A DNA stretch of 64,000 nucleotides from CADEDH01 sp047974625 (GTDB lineage: Bacteria > Actinomycetota > Acidimicrobiia > Acidimicrobiales > SZUA-35), in contig JBKECK010000068.1 in NCBI GenBank assembly GCA_047974625.1, positions 62,001 through 126,000 of the forward strand, written 5' to 3'. The position numbers and the translations under genes were made by a program. Positions 40,997 to 49,929 of the stretch are shown in pieces (within the stretch, counting starts at the first letter, position 1; every line of letters begins with the position of its first letter). The notes below the pieces were generated by a model. The model saw nothing but the letters and a program-made list of their open reading frames with translations. It did not search any database and had not been told where the DNA came from.

Positions 40997-41982
40997 CCCC
41001 GGCGGGTCCCGCGGGCCGGGCCGGGCCGGAACCGGGACCGATCGCGGTGACGGTGGTGGGTGGCTATCTCGGTGCGGGCAAGACCACCCTGGTCAACCGG
41101 GTCCTGGCCGGGGCCGACGAGCGGATCGCCGTGCTGGTCAACGACTTCGGGGAGGTCGTGGTGGACGACAGCCTGATCGTGGCCCGCGACGGTGCCACGA
41201 TGACCCTGGCCAACGGGTGCATCTGCTGCAGCCTGGTGGACGGTTTCGCCGCCGCGCTCGACCGGGTCAGGCGGGCCGAGCCCCGACCCGACCGGCTGCT
41301 GGTGGAGACCAGCGGAGTATCCGACCCGGCCACCGTGGCCGCCTACGCCACCGTCCCCGGTTTCGTCCTGGACGGGGTGTTGGTGATGGTCGACGTGGAG
41401 ACCGTCCGCCGCCATGCCACCGACCGGTACGTGGGCGACATGGTGCTCCGCCAGCTCCGCTCGGCCGATCTGCTGGTGGTGAACAAGGCCGATCTGGTAC
41501 CCGCCGACCAGCGGGCGGGGGTCCAGACCTGGCTGGCGGGCCAGGCCCCCGGTGTCCACCAGGTGGCCGGGGTGGCGTGGCGCCTCCCCCTGTCGATGGT
41601 GCTGGGCCCGCCCGGGCTCACGGCCCCGACCGGCCGCGGCCCCGGCCCCGCCGACCATGACCACCACGACGAGCACGGTGCCGGCGAGCACGGGTTCCGT
41701 TCCTGGACCCGACGGTGGGAGCACCCCCTCGACCGGCGCCGGTTGGAGACCGCCCTGTCCGAGCTGCCCGGCGACGTCCACCGGGTCAAGGGCCCCGTCC
41801 GTCTCCGCCCGGGCCCCGGTGACGAACCGGGCCGGTGGGTGCTGGTCCAAGCGGTGGGGGCCCGGTGGGGGTTGTCCCCGTTCACCCCGGGTGGTCGCCC
41901 CGACGGACCGGGCACCCTGGTGGTGGTGGGCACGACCGGGGCCGACGGGGACGCCTGGCTCGACCGTCTCGGGGACGCCTGA
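40993..41982 (+). CDS. COG0523/CobW-type G3E GTPase metallochaperone
   Basis: The 329-residue GTPase has Walker A GGYLGAGKTTLVNRVL, the metal-binding ANGCICCSL (CxCC), ETSGVSDP, and NKADL. A His/Asp-rich tract (DHDHHDEHGAGEHG) fits zinc or another divalent metal. Its GTG overlaps the amidohydrolase stop by 4 nt, so it may load metal into that enzyme. A role in zinc homeostasis is known for related proteins. Confidence 0.88.
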   Translation: MTPAGPAGRAGPEPGPIAVTVVGGYLGAGKTTLVNRVLAGADERIAVLVNDFGEVVVDDSLIVARDGATMTLANGCICCSLVDGFAAALDRVRRAEPRPDRLLVETSGVSDPATVAAYATVPGFVLDGVLVMVDVETVRRHATDRYVGDMVLRQLRSADLLVVNKADLVPADQRAGVQTWLAGQAPGVHQVAGVAWRLPLSMVLGPPGLTAPTGRGPGPADHDHHDEHGAGEHGFRSWTRRWEHPLDRRRLETALSELPGDVHRVKGPVRLRPGPGDEPGRWVLVQAVGARWGLSPFTPGGRPDGPGTLVVVGTTGADGDAWLDRLGDA

Positions 41983-42087
41983 CCCGACCCGACCAGGCCC
42001 CCGGTTCGACGGCGCAGGAAGGCCTCGGTGCCGGTCCTCATCGGGCCCCGGGGCCTCATCCCGCGCCCCGACTCCCCGACCGGGGCC

Positions 42088-42564
42088 TCATCCGGGGTCG
42101 GTGAAACCGACCCGGACGTGGCTCCCGTCGCAGAACGGCTTGTTGTCACTCGCCCCGCAGCGACACAACGCCACTCGGTCCGCGGTCCTGATCAGCTCGC
42201 CCTCGTTGGTGCGGACCTCTACCGGCCCCCGCACCACGTTCGGTCCGTCGGCCATGACGGTGACGACGACGGCAGCCCCGGCCGGCTCGTCGGCGGCCGT
42301 GCCGGCCGACGCGTCTTCCGTGGCGTCCGTTCCCCCCGGACCGGTCCGGGTGTAGGACAAGGCCCCGCTCGGGCAACGGTCGATCGCGGCGGCGATGTCG
42401 TCGGCGTCGGCCGCGTCGACGACGATCCACGGCCGCTCCTCCGGCTTGAACACCTGGGGCAGGGCCCGGGTGCATTCGGCGGAATGCTGGCAGATGTCGG
42501 GCTGCCAGTGCACCACGATGCCCGGAGCCGTGTAGTCGTGAACCACCGGTTGTTCGTTCCCCAT
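42088..42564 (-). CDS. 4Fe-4S mono-cluster plus CDGSH iron-sulfur fusion protein
   Basis: The 158-residue protein joins a divergent 4Fe-4S domain (HWQPDICQHSAECTRALP and RCPSGALSYTR) to a C-terminal CDGSH 2Fe-2S domain (VALCRCGASDNKPFCDGSH). A linker of about 50 residues, rich in Ala and Asp, separates them. The fusion is known in the YjdI/CDGSH group. It may be an electron carrier; the partner is unknown. The ATG at 42564 gives the family-like start MGNEQPVVHDY. Confidence 0.88.
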   Translation of the reverse strand: MGNEQPVVHDYTAPGIVVHWQPDICQHSAECTRALPQVFKPEERPWIVVDAADADDIAAAIDRCPSGALSYTRTGPGGTDATEDASAGTAADEPAGAAVVVTVMADGPNVVRGPVEVRTNEGELIRTADRVALCRCGASDNKPFCDGSHVRVGFTDPG

Positions 42565-42680
42565 CGCTTGATCGTAGGTCAACGGTCGGCACCCGGCCCT
42601 GGAACGGGCCGCCCACCGGTCGGGGCCGGCCGGTTCGGTCAACTGGGAGCCCACCGACCGGGTGCCGTAGGGTCGACCCC

Positions 42681-43814
42681 ATGCCACTGAACGTGATCGG
42701 CATGATCGGAGTGACCCGCCCGACCGGTGGCGCCACCGTCCACGTGATCGACGGCGGCGTCTCCCCGGAGCACCTGGTGGAGTACGCCCAGATCCACGAA
42801 CGGGCCGGCTTCGACCTCGTCCTCGTGGGGTACACGTCCACCTCGGCCGACGGCTGGACGGTGGCCACCCACGCCGCCGCCCACACCGACCGGCTTGGTT
42901 ACCTGATCGCCCACCGTCCGGGGTTCGTCTCCCCCACCCTCGCCGCCCGGAAGGCGGCCACCTTCGACCGTCTCAGCCGGGGCCGCTTCGCCCTGCACAT
43001 CATCGCCGGGGCCAGCGACCGCGACCAGCGGCGGGACGGCGACCATCTCGACAAGGCGGGCCGGTACGCCCGGGCGGCCGAGTACATCGACGTGATGCGG
43101 GCCACGTGGACGGCAACCGAGCCGTTCGACCACGACGGCACGTACTACCAGATGTCCGACGTCCGCTCCGACGTACTCCCCTACCAGCAGCCGGCCCCAC
43201 CGATCTTCTTCGGCGGATCGTCCACCGAGGCCGTTGAGATGGGCGCGGCCCGGTGCGACGTCTACGCCCTATTCGCCGAACCCCGGGCCGAGATCGCGGC
43301 CCGGTTCGACGACTACCGGGCCCGGGCCGCTCGGTACGGCCGGTCGGCCTCGTTCTCCCTCAGTGTCCGACCCATTCTCGGCGCCACCGAAGGCGAGGCG
43401 TGGGACCGGGCCAACATCATCCTCGCCGGCATCGAGGGGGATGGGGCCGATCGACCCGCCCCGACCGGGGCGGCGGCCTCGGCCCCCAGCCGGCCCCGCC
43501 GGGCGTTCGACCACAGTGGCGAGCGGATGCTGGCCCACGCCGCGGCGGCGGACGTCCACGACGAACGGCTGTGGATGCGGATCGCCGCGGCCACCGGGGC
43601 GCCGGGCAACACCTCGTGCCTGGTGGGGACGGCCGAACAGGTGGCCGACTCGCTACTCGCCTACTACCGGCTGGGGGATCTCAGCCACATCCTGATCCGT
43701 GGCTTCGACCCTCTGAACGACGCCACCGAGTTCGGTGAGGAACTCATCCCCCGCCTCAAGGCCGGGGCCCTGGCTATCGACGCCGAACCCCCGACCGCAG
43801 GAGGGACCCCATGA
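42681..43814 (+). CDS. LLM-class flavin monooxygenase (SsuD-like)
   Basis: The 377-residue protein has the luciferase-like barrel of the alkanesulfonate monooxygenase group: DLVLVGYTSTSADGW, AHRPGFVSPTLAARKAATFD and SRGRFALHIIAGASDRDQRR, followed by PPIFFGGSSTEAVEM. It probably uses FMNH2. The SnoaL-like gene overlaps its end by 4 nt. The substrate is not known. Confidence 0.86.
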   Translation: MPLNVIGMIGVTRPTGGATVHVIDGGVSPEHLVEYAQIHERAGFDLVLVGYTSTSADGWTVATHAAAHTDRLGYLIAHRPGFVSPTLAARKAATFDRLSRGRFALHIIAGASDRDQRRDGDHLDKAGRYARAAEYIDVMRATWTATEPFDHDGTYYQMSDVRSDVLPYQQPAPPIFFGGSSTEAVEMGAARCDVYALFAEPRAEIAARFDDYRARAARYGRSASFSLSVRPILGATEGEAWDRANIILAGIEGDGADRPAPTGAAASAPSRPRRAFDHSGERMLAHAAAADVHDERLWMRIAAATGAPGNTSCLVGTAEQVADSLLAYYRLGDLSHILIRGFDPLNDATEFGEELIPRLKAGALAIDAEPPTAGGTP

Positions 43815-44278
43815 CGTCATCCGCCAGCAACCAGCCCACCAGCAACCAGCCCACCGCCGACCGGACCGCCTCGGACCGGGCGGCCGTCGAACAGCTCCTG
43901 GCCACCTACAACATGGCTATCGACCTGGGCGACATCGACACCTGGGTCTCGTGTTTCACCGACGACGGCGAGTTCGTGTGCGACGGCCTCCCCGAGGGTG
44001 CCCCCCTCGGCGGGCTCCACCGCGGCAAGGACGCCCTCCACGCCTACGGCCGGACCCACTACGGGATCAACAAGGGACGGGCCCGGCACTGGAACTGGAA
44101 CCTGCTGCTCGACGTCGACGGCGACACCGCCACCCTCCAGTGCTACCTGAACGCCTGCTCGGCCGGCCAGGGCGACTCGGCCACCCTCCGCTCCACCGGG
44201 ATCTATCGGGACCGGCTGGTCCGCACCGCGGACGGCTGGCGCTTCCGGCGCCGCCACGTCACCATCGACCCGGCCTGA
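43811..44278 (+). CDS. SnoaL-like/NTF2-fold protein
   Basis: The 155-residue protein has a cone-shaped NTF2-like fold: VEQLLATYNMAIDLGDIDTW, SCFTDDGEFVCDG and DRLVRTADGWRFRRRHV. Such proteins are enzymes or binding partners in small-molecule breakdown, often as aromatic-ring hydroxylase small subunits or isomerases. It overlaps the LLM monooxygenase by 4 nt. The first 20 residues contain an SNQPT repeat. Confidence 0.82.
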   Translation: MTSSASNQPTSNQPTADRTASDRAAVEQLLATYNMAIDLGDIDTWVSCFTDDGEFVCDGLPEGAPLGGLHRGKDALHAYGRTHYGINKGRARHWNWNLLLDVDGDTATLQCYLNACSAGQGDSATLRSTGIYRDRLVRTADGWRFRRRHVTIDPA

Positions 44279-44308
44279 CCCCGGCCCTCGCCCCACGCCG
44301 GAGCGTCG

Positions 44309-44323
44309 CCCGACCCGGTCGGG
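44309..44323 (+). terminator. Small GC hairpin after the SnoaL-like gene
   Basis: CCCGACC/GGTCGGG forms a compact palindrome 31 nt after the stop codon. It lacks a T-run and may be a factor-assisted terminator. Confidence 0.28.
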
Positions 44324-44418
44324 TGGCGGGTCCTGCGGACACGTGCCACCATCGGGCCCGGCCTGAGCCCGCGGCTCATCGCCATCGGACCGAATCTCCA
44401 CAACCGCTGAGGTATCCC

Positions 44419-44685
44419 GTGGCCGCACTCGTCATGTTCCTCGTCGTGGGCCTCGTCGCCGGCTACCTGGCTCGGGCGATCCTCCCCGGCCCCGATCAGG
44501 TATCCCTGCTCGGCACCCTGGTCCTCGGCCTGATGGGATCGTTCCTGGGCGGGTTCGCCGGCTTCATCGCCTTCGGCTACGACCTCTCCGACGGGGCCAT
44601 CGAGGCCTCCGGAGTCGTGGGCTCCGTGATCGGCGCGGTGATCGCCCTGCTGATCTACCGGGGCGCGGTCAGCGACCACGCCTGA
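44419..44685 (+). CDS. GlsB/YeaQ/YmgE-family small membrane protein
   Basis: From GTG 44419 the frame gives 88 residues with three hydrophobic segments and the family pattern LVAGYLARAILPGPDQVSLL, GLMGSFLGGFAGF and VVGSVIGAVIALLIYR. Members are stress-associated membrane proteins in many bacteria. Confidence 0.85.
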   Translation: MAALVMFLVVGLVAGYLARAILPGPDQVSLLGTLVLGLMGSFLGGFAGFIAFGYDLSDGAIEASGVVGSVIGAVIALLIYRGAVSDHA

Positions 44686-44766
44686 GACCCGTCTCGGGCG
44701 GTTCGCCGCCGACGTCGACACCGGCCCCAGCGGCCTTCCGGGACCGACCGGTGAGGTTGAGCCGGG

Positions 44767-45363
44767 CTAGGCCTCCGAACCCGCCGGCGCCGCATCGACC
44801 GGCAGGAGGCCGGCCGCCCGCCCCACCTCGGCGTACCGGGCAGCCAGGGAGTCGACGGTCTCGTGGGCGTTCAGACCACTCGGGTTGGGCACCACCCACA
44901 GCTCGGCCCCGGCCAGGTCGTGGGGTTGCCGGCCGAGCTTCGCCCGCCGTTCACCGAACGCGGTGCGGTAGGCGGTCACCCCGGCCACCGCCACCACGAC
45001 CGGCCGCCAGGAGGCCGCCCTGGTGGCCAACCGTGCCCCACCGGCGCGGAGCTCCTCGGCGGTCAGCTCACTGGCCCGGGCCGTGGCCCGCGGTGCCAGG
45101 TTGGTGATACCGATACCCCGCTCGATCAGGGCGGCCCGGTCGGTGTCGTCCATTCCGGCGGCCGGATCGACCGGTTGGTCGATGAGACCGGCCGCCGACA
45201 GGGCCGGGTAGAAGCGGTTCGACGGATGGGCGAAGTGGGTCTGGGTGGCCGCGGTCCACAGGCCGGGGTTGATCCCGACGAAGAGAAGCCGCAGGCCCGG
45301 CCCGACCAGATCGGGCACGGTCGTGTCCCGGTAGCGCTCGAGCTCCGCCTTGGTGTAGCCCAT
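44767..45363 (-). CDS. mug: G/U mismatch-specific uracil/thymine DNA glycosylase
   Basis: The 198-residue protein carries the Mug/TDG motifs: LLFVGINPGLWTAATQTHFA (active-site Asn in GINPG) and VVPNPSGLNAH (minor-groove loop). It removes uracil or thymine mispaired with guanine. The ATG is preceded by AGGA. It is divergent from the acyl-CoA dehydrogenase gene. Confidence 0.9.
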   Translation of the reverse strand: MGYTKAELERYRDTTVPDLVGPGLRLLFVGINPGLWTAATQTHFAHPSNRFYPALSAAGLIDQPVDPAAGMDDTDRAALIERGIGITNLAPRATARASELTAEELRAGGARLATRAASWRPVVVAVAGVTAYRTAFGERRAKLGRQPHDLAGAELWVVPNPSGLNAHETVDSLAARYAEVGRAAGLLPVDAAPAGSEA

Positions 45364-45401
45364 AGGAGGACCCTAGCTCCGAGCCTGGAGACAGAAGACC
45401 A

Positions 45402-46736
45402 GTGGCTGACCGCACCGCCCTTGTCAACGACACGAGCCCTCACAACGACACGAGCCCTCACAACAACACGAGCCCGTCCGGCCGGCGCGTCGCCGGGTCG
45501 CCGGCCGGCGGGATCGGGGCGGAGGCCGACGCCTGGCTGGCCGCCAACTGGGATCCGGAACTCCCCCTCGGGCTCTGGTGGCGCCGCCTGGCCGAGTCCG
45601 GCTGGGGCTTCCCCCACTTCCCGACCGAGTGGTTCGGACGAGGGCTCAACCCCGCGGCCGAGGCGGAGACAGCGGCCGCGATCCGTCGGGCGGGTGCCTT
45701 CGGCCCACCCCGGGGGATCGCCACCATGATGGTGGCTCCGCTCCTGTTGGAGATCGGGACCGAGGAGCAGAAGCGGGCCTGGCTACCCGGCATCGTCACC
45801 GGCGCCGACGTCTGGTGCCAGTTGTTCTCCGAACCGGGGGCCGGATCCGACCTGGCCAGCCTGAGCACCCGGGCCGAGCTCGACGGCGACCAGTGGGTAG
45901 TCAACGGGCAGAAGGTCTGGACCTCGGGCGGCCACTACGCGGAGCGGGCCATCCTGGTGGCCCGGACCAACCCCGACGTACCCAAGCACCGGGGTCTGAC
46001 CTTCTTCGCGATCGAGATGAACCAGGCGGGGGTGGAGCCCCGTCCGCTGGTCCAGATGACCGGCGACGCCGAGTTTAATGAGGTGTTCCTCACCGACGCC
46101 ACCGTCCCGGTCGGCCACGTCATCGGCGAGGTCGACCACGGTTGGGGCGTGACGCTCCAGCTCCTCTCCCACGAGCGGGGCTCCCTGGACCCCGACGCCG
46201 AATCGGGCCTCCAGCACGCCCTCGACCTGGACCAACCGGCCGGCCGCTACGCCTCCGGTGAGCTGAACGACGGCACCCGGGGCTTCATGCCCAAGGCGGG
46301 CGAGGCATGGGCCCTGTTGGTTGACCTGCTGCGCCGGGGCGGGGCCCTGAACGACCCGGTCCGCCGCCAGCAGGCCATGGAGATCTGGTCGCGGTTCGAG
46401 ATCGCCCGCTACCACGCCCTGCGGGTGGCCACCGCGGCCCGGGCCGGCTACGAACCCGGCCCGGAGATGTCCCTCACCAAGCTGGCCGCCGGTGACCTGA
46501 TGCGTCGCTGGCGTGACCTCGCCCTCGCCGCACTCGGACCGGCCGGGACCCTGGCCGGCCCCGATGCCCCCGAGGGCGGGCTGGTCACCCAGGTCGCCCT
46601 GTCCATCTGCGGGATGTCGATCGCCGGCGGGACCGATGAGATCCAGCGGAACATCGTGGGCGAACGAGTCCTCGGCCTCCCGGCCGAGCCCCGGGTCGAC
46701 AAGGATCAGCCGTTCTCGGCCACCCGGCGGGCCTGA
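45402..46736 (+). CDS. Acyl-CoA dehydrogenase
   Basis: The 444-residue flavoenzyme has the N-terminal helical domain, the substrate/FAD loop WCQLFSEPGAGSDLASLSTR, the beta domain and the C-terminal GTDEIQRNIVGERVLGLP. It fits the fatty-acid, steroid or branched-chain breakdown theme of this window. The first 25 residues carry a low-complexity NDTSPHN repeat from an 18-nt unit (three copies). Confidence 0.9.
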   Translation: MADRTALVNDTSPHNDTSPHNNTSPSGRRVAGSPAGGIGAEADAWLAANWDPELPLGLWWRRLAESGWGFPHFPTEWFGRGLNPAAEAETAAAIRRAGAFGPPRGIATMMVAPLLLEIGTEEQKRAWLPGIVTGADVWCQLFSEPGAGSDLASLSTRAELDGDQWVVNGQKVWTSGGHYAERAILVARTNPDVPKHRGLTFFAIEMNQAGVEPRPLVQMTGDAEFNEVFLTDATVPVGHVIGEVDHGWGVTLQLLSHERGSLDPDAESGLQHALDLDQPAGRYASGELNDGTRGFMPKAGEAWALLVDLLRRGGALNDPVRRQQAMEIWSRFEIARYHALRVATAARAGYEPGPEMSLTKLAAGDLMRRWRDLALAALGPAGTLAGPDAPEGGLVTQVALSICGMSIAGGTDEIQRNIVGERVLGLPAEPRVDKDQPFSATRRA

Positions 46737-46761
46737 CCCCGGCCCGGGGTCCGGCGGCCGG

Positions 46762-49146
46762 TCAGCTCAGGATGGGGAGTTCCTCCACGGCGGACACCTC
46801 CACCGGGCCGCCGCCGACGTCAACGACCACCGGGGGACCGTCGAGCACGGCCACCGACACGGTCCCGTGCCCCACCGTCACCTCCAGGAGGGATCCCTGC
46901 CGCAGGAGACGGAACCGCATTCCCGCCCACGACTCCGGTAGCCGAGAGACGAACCGGAGGCCCTCGCCCCAGTCGTTCATCCCGGCGAAGCCGTACACGA
47001 TCGCCGCCCAGACCCCGCCGGCGTTGGCCACGTGCACCCCGTCGGCGGTGTTGCCGTGGGTGTCGAGCAGGTCGAGGTAGAGCGACTGGTGGAAGTACTG
47101 GAGGGCCAGGTCGGGGAAGCCGACCTCGGCGGCCACGATCGACTGGACGCACGCCGACAGGGACGAGTCCCCCGTCGTCATGGGGTCGTAGTACTCGAAG
47201 TTGCGGCGCTTCTGGTCGAGGCTGAAGTGGTCACCCTGTTGGAACATGGCCAGCACCACGTCGGCCTGCTTGAGGACCTGGTGACGGTAGATGACCAGCG
47301 GGTGGTAGTGGAGCAGAAGGGGGTACTTCTCCGGCGGGGTTCCGGCGAAATCCCACGGCTCGAGGTCCAGGAAGGCGTCGTCCTGGGGATGGATGCCCAG
47401 ACCCTCGTCGAAGGGGAGGAACATGGCGTCGGCGGCCGCCCGCCACCGTCCGGCCTCGTCGGGGGTCAGGCCCGTGGCCCGCTGGAGGGCCTCGTACCCG
47501 CTCGGATCCACCTCGGCCAACAGATCGACGGCGTCGGCGGCGTAGCGGAGGTTGAACCGGGCCATCACGTTCGTGTACAGGTTGTCGTTGACGACCGTGG
47601 TGTACTCGTCTGGGCCGGTGACCCCGTGGATGCGGAACACCTCGGCCCCGTTGACGGCGTAGAACCCGAGGTCGTCCCAGAGCCGGGCCGTCTCCACCAG
47701 CATCTCAGCCGCCTCGCCCCGAAGGAAGTCGTAATCGCCCGATCCGGTGACGTACCGGTGGATGGCCAGGGCGATGGCCGCGTTGATGTGGTACTGGGCC
47801 GTCCCGGCCGCGTAGTAGGCGGACGCCTCCTCACCGTTGATCGTCCGCCACGGGTACAGGGCCCCGCGCTGGGACAGCTCCACCGCCCGGGTCCGGGCCG
47901 CGTCGAGCATGTGGTACCGGAACCGCAGCAGCTTCCGAGCCGCGTTGGGGTTCGTGTAGGCCAGGAACGGCACGACGTAGGCCTCGGTGTCCCAGAAGTA
48001 GTGGCCGTCGTAGCCGCCGCCGGTGACCGCCTTGGCCGCCACCCCCTGCTCGTTGGTGCAAGCCGAGGCCTGGGCCAGCTGGAACAGGTTCCAGCGCACG
48101 GCCTGCTGGGCGGCCGGGTCGCCCTCGATCTCCACGTCCGCGGTCCGCCAGAACTGGTCGAGCCATTCGGTCTGGGCGGTCCGCAGGCGTTCCGTCCCGT
48201 ACGTGCGGGCCCGGCGGAGGGTCCGGCCACAGCGGTCGGCCAGCTCCTCGGCGGGCACCCCGCGCGAGGAGTGGTAGCTCACGTACTTGGTGATCCGGAT
48301 CGGGGAGCGGGCCACCCCGTCGATGGTGAACACGGTCTTGGCATGGTCGGCGTCGACGTTGGTCTCGACCGTGGTGGCACAGCCGGCGTCCAGCTCGTGC
48401 TGGTAGCCGCAGGCCAGGGTCATCCCGCTTTCGGCCGTCCGGTAGCCGAGCACCACTTGGCCGCCACAATCGGCCTCGTCGGCGAGCCGGTGGAGACGGG
48501 GCAGCAGGACCCGACGGTCGAACCGGCGGGCCTGGCGGGGGTCGGCACCCTCCCCTAGGGCGGCCGAGCGGACGTGGTACTCGTCCTCCCCGTCCTGCCG
48601 GTTCTGGAGCTGGGACGACACCAGCACCGGGGCGTCGCCATCAAGCAGTTCGAGCTCGAGGGTGAGCACGGCGAGGTGCCGTTGGGCGAGACTGACCATC
48701 CGGGTGGTGACCACCCGGATGCGCTTGCCGGACGGGGTGCGCCACACCAGTTCCCGCCGGTACAGGCCCCGCCGGAAGTCGACGGAACGTTCGTACTCGT
48801 CGAGGTCGGCCTCGCCGAGCAGCAGGGGTTCGTCGTCGACGTAGAGCTTCATCAGCTTGGCGTCGGGCACGTTGACGATGGTCTGGCCCGTCTTGGCGAA
48901 GGCAAAGGCGCTCTCGGCATGGTGGATCGGCCAGGTCTCGTGGAACCCGTTCAGGTAGGTGCCGTGGGTGTGGGCGTCCCGGCCCTCGGCCGGGTTGGCC
49001 CGCATCCCCAGGTAGCCGTTGCCGACGGCGAACAGGGTCTCGGTGAGACCGAGATCGTCGAGGCTGACCTCGCTCTCCACCAGGGCCCAGGGGTCGACGG
49101 GGAACCGATGGGCGGGCAGACCGAGCGGGTTGGCCAGGCGAGCCAT
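46762..49146 (-). CDS. GH65 disaccharide phosphorylase (maltose/trehalose/kojibiose type)
   Basis: The 794-residue enzyme has the N-terminal beta-sandwich (FAVGNGYLGMRANPAEG), an (alpha/alpha)6 barrel with YDGHYFWDTEAYVVPFL and the catalytic acid Glu in GVTGPDEYTTVVNDNLYTN. It should phosphorolyse an alpha-glucoside to beta-glucose-1-phosphate. The beta-phosphoglucomutase gene overlaps its start by one base (TGATG), which supports that product. The exact disaccharide cannot be told. Confidence 0.9.
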   Translation of the reverse strand: MARLANPLGLPAHRFPVDPWALVESEVSLDDLGLTETLFAVGNGYLGMRANPAEGRDAHTHGTYLNGFHETWPIHHAESAFAFAKTGQTIVNVPDAKLMKLYVDDEPLLLGEADLDEYERSVDFRRGLYRRELVWRTPSGKRIRVVTTRMVSLAQRHLAVLTLELELLDGDAPVLVSSQLQNRQDGEDEYHVRSAALGEGADPRQARRFDRRVLLPRLHRLADEADCGGQVVLGYRTAESGMTLACGYQHELDAGCATTVETNVDADHAKTVFTIDGVARSPIRITKYVSYHSSRGVPAEELADRCGRTLRRARTYGTERLRTAQTEWLDQFWRTADVEIEGDPAAQQAVRWNLFQLAQASACTNEQGVAAKAVTGGGYDGHYFWDTEAYVVPFLAYTNPNAARKLLRFRYHMLDAARTRAVELSQRGALYPWRTINGEEASAYYAAGTAQYHINAAIALAIHRYVTGSGDYDFLRGEAAEMLVETARLWDDLGFYAVNGAEVFRIHGVTGPDEYTTVVNDNLYTNVMARFNLRYAADAVDLLAEVDPSGYEALQRATGLTPDEAGRWRAAADAMFLPFDEGLGIHPQDDAFLDLEPWDFAGTPPEKYPLLLHYHPLVIYRHQVLKQADVVLAMFQQGDHFSLDQKRRNFEYYDPMTTGDSSLSACVQSIVAAEVGFPDLALQYFHQSLYLDLLDTHGNTADGVHVANAGGVWAAIVYGFAGMNDWGEGLRFVSRLPESWAGMRFRLLRQGSLLEVTVGHGTVSVAVLDGPPVVVDVGGGPVEVSAVEELPILS

Positions 49147-49883
49147 CAGGACTCCCCGCCCGTCGACCGAGCCGGGGCGCCGAGCGTTTCGCCCAGATCG
49201 TCGATGACCAGGTCGGCTCCGGCCTTGACCAGGGCGTCGTGGTTCCCGCCCCGGTCCACCCCGAGGACCAACCCGAAGTCGCCGGCCGCGCCCGCGCTGA
49301 CCCCGGCCACCGCGTCCTCCACCACCACCGATCCGGGGGTGGGGACGTCGAGCAGGCGGGCGGCGAACTCGAACATCTCGGGCGACGGCTTGCCCGCCAG
49401 TTCCTCCTGGGCGGCGGTCACCCCGTCCACCACCACCTCGAACCGACCGGCCAACCCGGCCGCAGCCAGGACCGGCCGGGCGTTGCGGGAGGAAGACACC
49501 ACCGCCTGGGGGATCCCCATCCGGTCGAGGGTGTCCATCACCGCGATGGTGCCGGGGTAGGGGGCGATCCGGTCTCGGGCCAGGATGGCGTTGAACAGTT
49601 CGTCCTTGCGGTTCCCGAGGGCGCACACCGTCCCGTCGCCGGGGGCGTCATCCGGCCCGCCCCAGGGGAGGTGGATGTCCCGGGAGACGAGGAACGCCCG
49701 CACCCCCTCGTAACGAGGTTTTCCGTCGATGTGGGTCAGATAGTCCTGGGAGGTGTAGCCGTAGTCGGCGAACAGCTCACCCCAGGCCCGTTCGTGGATT
49801 TCCGCGGTCGGGGTGATCACCCCGTCGAGGTCGAACAGGACCGCTTGGTATCGCTCCCACTCCACCGTGGTCAGGCTGGGCAT
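49146..49883 (-). CDS. pgmB: Beta-phosphoglucomutase (HAD family)
   Basis: The 245-residue protein has HAD motif I VLFDLDGVITPT (nucleophile Asp near 18, acid/base Asp near 20), the helical cap with DGKPRYEGV, motif II SSS, motif III Lys in AGKPSPEMF and motif IV VVVEDAVAGVSAG. It converts beta-glucose-1-phosphate to glucose-6-phosphate. Coupling to the GH65 gene downstream makes a short catabolic unit. Confidence 0.9.
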   Translation of the reverse strand: MPSLTTVEWERYQAVLFDLDGVITPTAEIHERAWGELFADYGYTSQDYLTHIDGKPRYEGVRAFLVSRDIHLPWGGPDDAPGDGTVCALGNRKDELFNAILARDRIAPYPGTIAVMDTLDRMGIPQAVVSSSRNARPVLAAAGLAGRFEVVVDGVTAAQEELAGKPSPEMFEFAARLLDVPTPGSVVVEDAVAGVSAGAAGDFGLVLGVDRGGNHDALVKAGADLVIDDLGETLGAPARSTGGES

Positions 49884-49929
49884 GGCGGATCAGTGTAGGG
49901 AACCGTCGTTTCCTGGGGGTGACGCGCGC

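Noticed and set aside
49147..49626. Upstream extension of the GH65 frame
   Set aside because: It overlaps the HAD gene, is Gly/Arg-rich, and the natural GH65 start is ATG 49146 in a TGATG overlap.
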